From assembly GCA_028274465.1 (NCBI GenBank), contig CM051457.1, forward strand, positions 67,926,496 through 67,990,495: a stretch of 64,000 bases of DNA, given 5' to 3'. This document shows, one piece after another, positions 34,671-43,959 of this stretch. Source of the stretch: Plantago ovata (Eukaryota; Streptophyta; Magnoliopsida; Lamiales; Plantaginaceae). Each line of letters begins with the position of its first letter. Positions within the stretch are counted from its first letter, which is position 1. Both the position numbers and the translations under genes were made by a program. The notes under the pieces are model-generated. The model was not told the origin of the DNA. It did no database searches and was given only the letters and a program-made list of their open reading frames with translations.

Positions 34671-35008
34671 TGTTGAGTTCGTATCAACAATAGTCGATCA
34701 TACCTAATCACAAAAGCGCAGTACAACACAACTAAAACACCAGAAACAGAGCAAGAACGATAAGCAAAAGAGAACACCCTATCTCTCTTTCACTCTTCCC
34801 TTGACTTCCGCAGTCTGATTCACTAGATTTAACGTGGTTCGGTTGTAAATAACCTACGTCCACGGAGATCAACCAACTGCCACTATATTATATCAATCCC
34901 AATTACAAGTCCCTAACAGTATGCAAGAAACAAGAACAAATCTGTCTCTCAAAGCTAGAACCTATAATATATATAATATCACTTGTCGAAGTAGTCGAAC
35001 AAGCCTTC
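34671..35008 (-). repeat. 5' LTR of the Tork-type Copia, truncated
   Basis: It matches 30263-30593 and then breaks off at AACAAGCCTTC. About 190 bp of the LTR outer end are missing. It has a segment (CCCTATCTCTCTTTC...) absent from the 3' LTR. Confidence 0.85.
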
Positions 35009-35009
35009 T

Positions 35010-35411
35010 TTGAATTTGCTTCATGTTTTGGACATGACAAAAAATTATTTGAAAAAATGGATGATTGAGCTTTTATTTGAGCTATTATATGAATTGTTGT
35101 ATAATGCTATTTGGCCAACTTTTCAAAATTGCCCGACATCTTTTATTCTGTTTGTTGTTATGCTTATGCTACTCTGGCACTTCACCTCTGTTGCCTGGTT
35201 TTTGATGTTGCAGATTGATGTAGTTGCTAATGGGCGTCATTTCAAGTACATGTATTCTTCTACATGTGTGATTCGTAACCAATCTAAACATGTGATTATG
35301 ACGATTTCCCGTGAATTTGAGCCCGATGAGGATCTTCATTGTCGCTTGTTATTTCCCCTAGGAACTGATATTACATTCAAGTTAATTATACCCTTCTCAT
35401 ATCATATGTGA
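35010..35411 (+). other. Exon-like open segment of unknown identity
   Basis: A rightward open stretch. A good 3' splice site (TTTTTGATGTTGCAG) ends at about 35213, after which the frame reads IDVVANGRHFKYMYSSTC through FEPDEDLHCRLLFPLGTD to a stop at 35411. The 66-residue tail has balanced amino-acid composition, unlike the surrounding frames, and could be the last exon of a gene whose 5' part was displaced by the Copia at 30263-35008. I do not recognise the protein. Confidence 0.35.
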
Positions 35412-35435
35412 ATATAAGGTTTATCATTCTAATTT

Positions 35436-36417
35436 GGGCAATTTACATCTACACCCTTTGTTAGTTTTTTTTATTACAGATCTTACCTTCTTAGTTTAAC
35501 AATTACTTACAGTCCCCTGTTAGTTAAAATCAATTACAATTAGCCCCACGAACTTGACTTTTCGCGCACTAAGAGCCGGAAATGACAGTTTTAGCCTTGC
35601 CGGAATCTCATTTTTTGGCTTGAGCCAAACAGCTTCAGTTTACTTTATTTACACATTTACCTCTAAACTATTTTATTTTACAAAATTAACTTTAATTTAT
35701 TTCAAATTAACCACAAAAAATAAATAAATTTATAAATGAACTAATAATAATTGTAAAATTACCCCAATTTAAGGTTTTGTTTCAAATCTACCCAAAAATA
35801 TAAGTTAAAAAAAAAATCAAATATAAAATTAAAAAAAAAAAAGAAAACAAAGGATCTGGTCGGAGCTCCGACCAGACCACAGCTCCGGTAACCGGAGCTA
35901 TTAAAGAGCTCCGGTTAGGAGCTATTACCAGCTCCGATCGGAGCTGTTAAAGAGCTCCGATCGGAGTTGGTAACAGCTCCGATCGGAGCTGGTAATAGCT
36001 CCGATCGGAGCTGTTAAGAGCTCCGATCGGAGCTATTAAAGAGCTCCGATCGGAGCTGTTACCAGCTCCGATCGGAGCTCTTAAAGAGCTCCGATCGGAG
36101 TTGGTAACAGCTCCGATCGGAGCTGGTCCGATCGGAAGTTCCGGTACCGGAATCCGGTACCGGAAAAATGTAAGATGAAGGTGAAGATGATGTAAAAAAA
36201 AGGAAAAGAGAAAAGATAAAAAGAAAAAAAAAGAAGAAGAAAAAAAGGAAAAATGATATAAAAAATGCTAAGGCCTTGTTTGGCCGGTTTTTTTTTTAAA
36301 TTGAATAACGGCCAAGTCAAACTTTTTCCGGGCTAAGGGGGTAACTGTAATTGTTAAACTAATAAGGGCAATTTTGTAGTTAGAGCTCGTAGCAAGGTAG
36401 GTAAATGTAATTTTCCC
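35436..36417. mobile_element. Mutator-like foldback element with palindromic array core, 982 bp
   Basis: It is flanked by the 9-bp repeat TTCTAATTT (35427-35435 and 36418-36426). The termini GGGCAATTTACATCTAC and the reversed right end GGGAAAATTACATTTAC are inverted repeats. The core palindrome array is flanked by A/G-rich tracts. It shares AAGGCCTTGTTTGG and CCGGTACCGGAATCCGG with the element at 26287-27287, so the two are related. No transposase. Confidence 0.85.
35859..36165. repeat. Array of AGCTCCGATCGGAGCT palindromes
   Basis: About ten copies of the perfect 16-bp palindrome AGCTCCGATCGGAGCT or one-base variants, separated by 8-12 bp spacers of two kinds (TGTTAAAG and TTGGTAAC). It ends with CCGGTACCGGAATCCGG and a repeated GGTACCGG. 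Confidence 0.95.
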
Positions 36418-36444
36418 TTCTAATTTGTGGAACATGGAAATTTG

Positions 36445-36780
36445 TGTTGGAACTTTGGTGTTCACACAGGGAATGTGAGAGTAAGAAGATGAAACAAGAG
36501 AGAGTGATAACAAATAAACATGTACATTAACATTGTTGAATGTTACAATAAAAGAATTTACAAAGTAAACTTCCCTGAATTTGGTTCAGCAGCATGCTTG
36601 TCCTTTGGTACGCCATAGGAACATAACGAGTCACCAATAAATTGGTATTTTCAGCCGTGGCCATCTCCAGATCTTCAAACAACTCCCAAATGAGTAACAA
36701 ACGACAAGAGGTGGTGAGTAGAGTCGATGGCCGGACCATCTCTCCTTAAGACAAATACTTGCCCCGCTCATGGTGCTTAC
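36445..36780 (-). repeat. Copia 3' LTR, left part (split by Gy-A)
   Basis: It begins TGTTGGAACTTTGG and runs to the Gy-A insertion site. The rest resumes at 56205 and ends CCCAACA at 57096, so the ends pair as TGTTGG...CCAACA. The Gy-A target duplication CTTAC lies at 36776-36780 and 56200-56204. The left boundary is inferred from the terminal motif only. Confidence 0.65.
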
Positions 36781-37551
36781 TGATGAACCGGAATTTGTCA
36801 GATTCTATTAATCAAATAAGTTTGTATTTAGCCAAAGGCAATTCACAACTACAACGAAAACCATAGTGTAGCAGTAGAATAACCTCGAGTGTCGATCCCT
36901 AAGGACTATAACTAGCTTTATCTAATCTAACTTAAACTATAAAATTAACAAACGGCTTAGCACAGGTTTTTCTTATCAAGATAATGGAAGTTAGTGATAG
37001 TATGATCATTCAAAGCATAGTGGGTTAATAATCATGCACGAAGTACCCGATCGTTTTGCATAGAGATCTTTGATCATGAATTGTCCAATGTGTTCCGTTA
37101 TTATTCAACACTACGAAGATAGAGGGCTTAGATAGATCAAAGAAATAAAGCAATAACTCAAAGTCTGATTCGCTTTACCGCCATCAGCATAATTACTAAC
37201 CCTTCGCTAAGAAATCACATACTATCACCATCAATAGATTTAGCTACTCATAGATGTCATGCAATCAACAGAAATCATAGCAAGATTGAATGAAAACATG
37301 TTGAAAGATAAATAAATATAAATAGAAAGATCTGAGATACAATGTTACCGAAGGTTGTCAATCTCCGAAGAATCGCGATCTCACAAGCTCCAAATCGATA
37401 AGAAAAAGTATCTCCTATGCTAGGAATTCCCAGAACAGGCTCTGGAGAATTCTTCCCTAAAACTAATGAGAAAGGTATGAAAAAAGGTCTGAGAAAGTAT
37501 GAAAAACGGAGAAAACTGAGCAACTATATATAGGCGTTCGGAATGTGTGGG
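36781..37551 (-). repeat. Gy-A 3' LTR, outer portion
   Basis: It matches 55011-55783 of the 5' LTR closely (TGATGAACCGGAATTTG start) up to the TATA region and the first GTGTGGG of the GC-palindrome cluster, where Gy-B is inserted. Confidence 0.9.
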
Positions 37552-38860
37552 TGATGAACGCGGATGTCGAGCTCCGGATTCAGTCAAATAAATTTGTATT
37601 TAGCCAAAGGCAATCCACAACTACAACGAAAACCGTAGTGTAGCAGTAGAATGACTCGAGTGTCGTTCTCTCAGGACTATAACTAGCTTTATCTATTTAA
37701 CAAGAGAATATAAAACATCAGACAGATAGCAATAGGGGGTTTCTAGCAGATAATGGAGATTGGTGATAGTATGGTCCTTCTTAACATAACGGGTCGATAA
37801 TCATGCAAAAATTCCTCGGTCTTGCATAGAGATCTTTGAATCAATCTAGTGCCCTGTTGCAAGTATTAAGCACTACGAAGATAATTTGGTCTGACTAGTC
37901 AATCACGATTGTCCTAATGTGTTCCGTAATTATTCAACACTACGAAGATAATTGGTCTGATGGTCGACTAGTGTCCAATTGTGCATAATAATCAATACAA
38001 CATACGAGAATTTTGGTTACAACTGATCAACGAAATAAAGCAATGACACGGAGTATAATGCACGATATAGCCATTAGCATGATTATCTTCCCTTCGCTAA
38101 GAATTCACATACTACCACCAACGATAAGTTTAGCTACTCATAATAAGCATGCAATCAACAGAAATCATAGAAGAAAACATGTTGAAAGAATATAAAATAA
38201 GTAGAATAAAACTGTAAGATACAAAGTTACCGAAGGTTGTCAATCTCCGGATGATTGCGGTCCTACGAGCTCCAAACTGCTATGAAAAAGTATCCCCTAA
38301 GCTACAGAACTCCCAGGACAGGCCCCGGGAAGTTCCTACCTAAAACTATAGAGAGAGGTGAGAGAGAAGGTCTGGAAAGATATGATTTTCGGAGAAAAAC
38401 TGAGCACTATATATAGGCCCCGAAAAACTGTGGGGCGGTTAGCCCCACACGGGGCGGTTCGCCCGTGTGCGGCGGTTAGCCCCACGTCTGGGGCGGTTAG
38501 CCCCAGAGAAAATCTCGCGGAATTCCGCGTTTTCGACGCGTTTTTGGATTTCTTCCCCTTTTCGGACTCGGTTTCTGTCTTCTAGTGGCCTTCTAACCTC
38601 CAGATTCGACCCCTAGACTCCAAATCCTATCCGGAAACCTTCAGATACTCCAAATAGGCGTCTGGAACACCAATTCCTTGTCAACTTCAATATAATTGCC
38701 CGGAAATCCTCGATTTTCAACCAAAACCTGTAAAATAAAATCTAAAGGGAAACGTGACACTATTCTAATAAAATGCACTAAAATATAACTAAATTAACAT
38801 AGAGGATAGCTAAAATAGGTGAAAAAGATTCGAATGAAAGTGTAAAATACACATTCATCA
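37552..38860 (-). repeat. Gy-B 3' LTR
   Basis: 1309 bp, TGATGAACGCGG...ACATTCATCA. A TATA box (CTATATATAG, about 38407-38416) is followed on the plus strand by a GC-rich palindromic cluster at 38431-38515 containing GGGGCGGTTAGCCCC. Confidence 0.9.
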
Positions 38861-40442
38861 AACTCCCCAAACCGAACCTTTGCTTGTCCTCAAGCAACTA
38901 AGCTAGACTCTAATACAAAAAACATGCAAGACACAAAATGGAGTCTCATGCCAAATAAAATGAACTAATCTAATGAATTTACCAAAAAACATATGAACAA
39001 AAACCATATAAATCAAAGCATGAATATAGGTTGAATAATACCTCGATTGACTTATACACATCCACATAAGCACTTATGTTAAGACAAGATAGTCTCTCGT
39101 AACATTCTCTACCTGGACCTAGTCAGTGACGACGTAATGAAGCATGCTAAGATACGAATGGTTGCCCCGTGCCTATGAAACTGAGGGCTTACTGCTGTTC
39201 CACCATGTTAAGACTTTTCCTCAAAAGAGGTCGAACCAAACTGGCTCTCATCAAACGAAGGAGGGTTCCCTATAAAAGATAACACTCCCCTATTCTACCC
39301 ATCTCTCAAGTAAAGTTTTAAGCTATTCACCACTTCCTGAATGGCAGGACGAGGGTGGTCTAGAACAGATGACACTCAAGACAAAAACGATAAAAACACG
39401 ATTACGAACATTACAAAAATGGAAAAGACTCAACACTTTGCTAAACTGCTATTTGGCTTTCTTTTTTGGACCCTTCTTTGCTTTTTTGGGGTCTCTTCTT
39501 TTTTTTCTTCTTTTTTTCATTCCAGATTCTTTTTTTCTTTTTCTCTCTTTTTTTCTGGAAATTTTTCTTTCTTTTTTTCGATTTTTTTTTTTTGTTTTTC
39601 TAGCCAGCAGTAGCAAAACAAAGAGAGAAACAAAATGACTCACACGACTTCCCCAAACCTATTCGAAAGAATAGGTTGGAGTACAAAATTTACGGAAAAT
39701 GAAAAATAAACTCACGATACGAAAATGAAAAACAGAAACAAGTCTATGATGGTGTAACCCCCTCCCCAAACCTATTCGGAAGAATAGGTTACAAACAAAG
39801 GATCACACAACCTCACACTACCTCCTTCCTAGGCATTTAGCAATCTCAAAGCATGGTGAAGACTTGTTGCCTCTTAGGTACATAATTACTCGGGAAAACA
39901 ACCATAAGACCCTAACATGCATTATCCTATTATAAAGGCATTTGTGAACCGCAGTAGAGAAAACACCACTAAGTGATGTCGAGACTACCAAGCTTAACTA
40001 AGTGCAATACATAAATGTGACAAGCCAAGCGAGAAAAACCTCAAACAAATTCATAGAGATGAAGCATACGATTAATGGCATAGTTAGTTGATCTACCGAA
40101 TAAAAAGTTCAAAAAATTAGGCAATAAACTCCATATAAAACATGCAAGACTATCCTAGGAAAGCAGTAAACATGCAAATGCAAAAATTTCACGAGTTTAT
40201 CATAAGCAAGATAAGTATAGAGATAATCAGCAATAACCTCCTCCCCGAACCTGAACGTCGTCGCTCGTCCCGAACGTCGAAAGTGGATCCAAGGTGAGAG
40301 CTAATGCTTGTATAAGTGACCTATAATACTCAATCAAACTCGTGAGATAAAATCTAAAGCGGTAAAGAAAGCGAAAAAATCTCCGGGTTGCCTCCCGGAT
40401 AGCGCCATTGTTTAAAGTCTTTGACTCGACTCCTGTCCGCGC
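38861..40442 (-). other. Gy-B conserved 3' non-coding region
   Basis: The long untranslated stretch between the protease stop and the 3' LTR. On the minus strand it contains GGGAGGCAACCCGG (about 40385-40398), hairpins at 39656-39677 and 39769-39790, a purine-rich tract opposite 39468-39602, and the polypurine tract GGTTTGGGGAG at 38863-38873. The same layout occurs in Gy-A, Gy-C and Gy-D. The small frames inside it are low-complexity. Confidence 0.8.
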
Positions 40443-41136
40443 CTATCTCTTCTTTCTGCGGGTGCTAGACTTCCCCTTCATCGATCTCCTCTCCATGCCA
40501 CGAACCTGTGAATAAGAAAGAATATAGGCTGCAAGACCACAGTAGTGAGTAGTGAAAGAATTATCAGGCGGGTCAGGTGGATCAGATATGGCTTGCAACA
40601 CATGTTGCTTGCCTTCCACTTCAATAGTGCAAGTTCTTTGGCAGATGTCCATCACGGAGCGTAGCTTAGTCAAGAACGTTCGTCCCAAGAGAATGACATC
40701 CCCCATCCCAGGTGCAGACGCCGGCATAACTACAAAATTGGTGTATACAGATGCTTCACCAATCTTGACCAACACATTTTTCACAACGCCTTCGGGTCTC
40801 ACAAAGGATCCATCCGCCAGTCGCACAATAGCCCTATGGTCAGATAGTTTTCCAAGGTTACTCTTCTCAAACACATTCAAAGGGAGCACGTTTGAGTAAG
40901 ATCCCGTGTCTAGTGTGGCACGGACATCTTCAAGTTCGCCAATCCCGACCTTAACATCGAAACTTTGAGGGAGTGGTTCGGGATTCTCTTGCTTCTTTCC
41001 ACTCTCATCAGTACCAAGGTCCTTCTCTTCTTCCTTGGCTAGTGGAGGCTCTTCATCCTTGTAACACTCGCACTTAGCAACTTGCTTAATGGTGATTTCC
41101 ACTGGTTGATCTCCCACCAAGTTGAATCGACATGTA
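40443..41136 (-). pseudogene. Gy-B protease (3' part of gag-protease), separated from gag by Gy-C
   Basis: The frame carries KCECYKDEEPP, an acidic linker, then the retropepsin-like domain FDVKVGIGELEDVRATLDTG with the DTG triad, LADGSFVRPEGVV, a flap-like region and VILLGRTFLTKLRSVMD. It ends GMERRSMKGKSSTRRKKR and a stop. The basic tail and stop match those of Gy-C and nearly match Gy-A. The upstream gag half lies at 47540-48627, beyond the inserted Gy-C, and a one-base difference at the join also disturbs the frame. Confidence 0.85.
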
Positions 41137-42410
41137 TGATGAACGGAGATTTGTCAGGTCTCGATTCAGCAAATAATATTTGTTATTTAGCCAAAGGCAA
41201 TCCACAACTACAACGAAAACCGTAGTGTAGTAGTAGAATGACTCGAGTGTCGTTCTCTCAGGACTATAACTAGCTTTATCTATTTAACAAGAGAATATAA
41301 AACAGCAGATAGAAAGCAATAGGGGTTTTCAAGCAGATAATGGAGATTGGTGATAGTATGGTCCTTCTTAACATAATGGGTCGATAATCATGCATAAATT
41401 CCTCGGTCTTGCATAGAGATCTTTGAATCAATCTTGTGTCCTGTTGCAAGTATTAAGCACTACGAAGATAATTTGGTCTGACTAGTCAACACTGCTGTCC
41501 TAATGTGTTCCGTAATTATTCAACACTACGAAGATAATTGGTCTGATGGTCGACTAGTGTCCATGCGTGCATAATAATCAATACAACATACGAGAATTTT
41601 GGTTGCAACTGATCAACGAAATAAAGCAATGACACGGAGTATAATGCGCGATATAGCCATTAGCATGATTATCTTCCCTCGCTAAGAATTCACATACTAC
41701 CACCAATGATAAGTTTAGCTACTCATAATAGGCATGCAATCAATAGCAATCATAGAAGAAAACATATTGAAAGAAGAATAAAATAAGTAGATAAAAACTG
41801 TAAGATACAAAGTTACCGAAGGTTGTCAATCTCCGGATGATTGCGATCCTACGCGCTCCAATCTGCTATGAAAAAGTATCCCCTAAGCTACGGAACTCCC
41901 AGGACAGGCCCCGGGAAGTTCCTACCTAAAACTATAGAGAGAGGTCAGAAAGTAGGCTTGGAAATATATGATTTTCGGAGAAAAACTTGAGCTCTATATA
42001 TAGGCCCGAATTTAGCCTGCGGCGGTTCGCCCCGTGACTCCGGCGGTTCGCCCCCCAATATTTCGCGGAATTTCCGCGTTTTTCGACGCGGATTTGGATT
42101 TCTTCACCTTTTCGGACTCGGTTTATGACTTCTAGTAGCCTTCTAACCTCCAGATTCGGCCCCTAGACTCCAAATCCTATCCGGGAACCTTCAGATACTC
42201 CAAATAGGCTTCTGAAATACCAATTCCTTGTAGACTTCAATATAATTGCCCGGTAATCTCCGAATTTCAACCAAAACCTGTAAAATAAAATCTAAAGGGA
42301 AACGTGACACTATTCTAATAAAATGTACTAAAATATAGCTAAATTAACATAGAGGATAGCTAAAATAGGTGAAAAAGACTCGAATGAAAGTGTAAAATAC
42401 ACATTCATCA
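41137..42410 (-). repeat. Gy-C 3' LTR
   Basis: 1274 bp, TGATGAACGGAG...ACATTCATCA, almost the same as 46267-47539. A TATA-like CTATATATAG lies near 41993-42002 and the GC-palindrome cluster at 42017-42056 (GGCGGTTCGCCCC twice). Confidence 0.95.
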
Positions 42411-43959
42411 AACTCCCCAAACCGACCCTTTGCTTGTCCTCAAGCAACTAAGCTAGACTCTAATACAAAAAACATGCAAGACACAAAAATGGAGTTTCAT
42501 GCCAAATAAAATGAACTAATCTACTGAATCTACCAAATAACATATAAACAAAAACCATATAAATCAAAGCATGAATATAGGTTGAAGAATACCTCGATTG
42601 ACTTATACACATCCACATAAGCACTTATGTCAAGACAAGATAGTCTCTCGTAACATTCTCTACCTGGACCTAGTCAGTGACGACGTAATGAAGCATGCTA
42701 AGATACGAATGGTTGCCCCGTGCCTATGAAACTGAGGACTTACTGCTGTTCCACCATGTTAAGACTTTTCCTCAAAAGAGGTCGAACCGGTACTGGCTCT
42801 CATCAAACGAAGGAGGGTTCCCTATAAAAGATAACACTCCCCTATTCTACGCATCTCTTAAGTAAAGTCTTAAGTATTTCACCACTTCCTGAATGGCAGG
42901 ACGAGGGTGGTCTAGAACAGATGACACTCAAAAAAGATAAAAGATAAAAATACGATTAGGAACATCACAAAAATGGAAAATAAGACTCAACACGTTGCTA
43001 AACTGCTATTTGGCTCTCTTTTTTTGGACCCTTCTTTGCTTTTTTGGGGTCTTCTCTTTTTTTTTTTTTCTTCCAGATTCTTTTTTTCTTTTTCTGGAAT
43101 TTTCCTTTTTCTCTTTTTTTTTTCGATTTTTTTCTAGCCAGCAGTAGCATAACAAAGAGAGAAACAAAATGACTCACACGACCTCCCCAAACCTATTCGA
43201 AAGAATAGATTGGAGTACAAAATTTACGGAAAAGGAAAATAAACTCACGATACGAAAATGAAAACAGAAACAAGTCTACGATGGTGTAACCCCTCCCCAA
43301 ACCTATTTGGAAGAATAGGTTATAAACAAAGGATCACACTACCTCCTTCCTAGGCATTTAGCAATCTCAAAGCATGGTGAAGACTTGTTGCCTCTTAGGT
43401 ACATAATTACTCGGGAAAACAACCATAAGACCCTAACATGCATCATCCTATTATAAAGGCCTTCGCGAACCGCAGTAGAGAAAACACCACTAAGTGATGT
43501 CGAGACTACCAAGCTTAACTAAGTGCAATACATAAATGTGACAAGCCAAGCGAGAAAAACCTCAAACAAATTCGTAGAGATGAAGCATACGATTAATGGC
43601 ATAGCTAGTTGATCTACCCAATAAAAAAGTTCAAAAAATTCGGCAACAAACTCCATATAAAACATGCAAAACTATCCTAGGAAAGCAGTAAACGTACCAA
43701 AAAATTCACGAGTTTTTCATAAGCAAGATAAGTATAGAGATAACCAGCGATAACAACCTCCCCAAACCTGAACGTCGTTGCTCGTCCCGAACGCCGAAAG
43801 TGGATCCAAGGTGAGAGCTAATTCTTGTATAAGTGACCTATAATACTCAATCAAACTCGTGAGATAAAATTTAAAGCGGTAAAGAAAGTGATAAAATCTC
43901 CGGGTTGCCTCCCGGATAGCGCCATTGTTTAAAGTCTTTGACTCGACTCCTGTCTGCGC
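42411..43959 (-). other. Gy-C conserved 3' non-coding region with four PPT-like 11-mers
   Basis: The plus strand has CTCCCCAAACC at 42413-42423 (the polypurine tract next to the LTR), 43183-43193, 43293-43303 and 43758-43768. Hairpins with AACCTATT/AATAGGTT-type stems lie at 43190-43211 and 43300-43321, touching the second and third copies. A purine-rich tract lies opposite 43015-43133. The hairpin around GGGAGGCAACCCGG lies at 43901-43916. No coding potential is visible. Confidence 0.85.

Larger units (their letters stand above)
30263..35008 (-). mobile_element. Decayed Tork-type Copia retrotransposon
   Basis: A minus-strand element with a 526-bp 3' LTR, polypurine tract, gag-pol, primer site and a truncated 5' LTR. 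RNase H text (ISWKASQQFVVALSTIEAEF) resembles the Tork/Tnt1 group. The reading frame has at least three nonsense codons, a frameshift and a deleted polymerase core. The LTRs differ by indels of about 50 bp, so the copy is old. Confidence 0.9.

Noticed and set aside
35859..36165. Satellite DNA array
   Set aside because: It is short, confined within element termini and flanked by a target-site duplication.
36527..36739. 70-codon minus-strand frame starting MVRPSTLLTTSC
   Set aside because: It lies in a Copia LTR and shows no domain.
40552..40899. Plus-strand frames opposite the protease and gag regions (also 44156-45420, 47869-48318, 53241-54369)
   Set aside because: Antisense shadows that recur only because the sense coding sequence is conserved.
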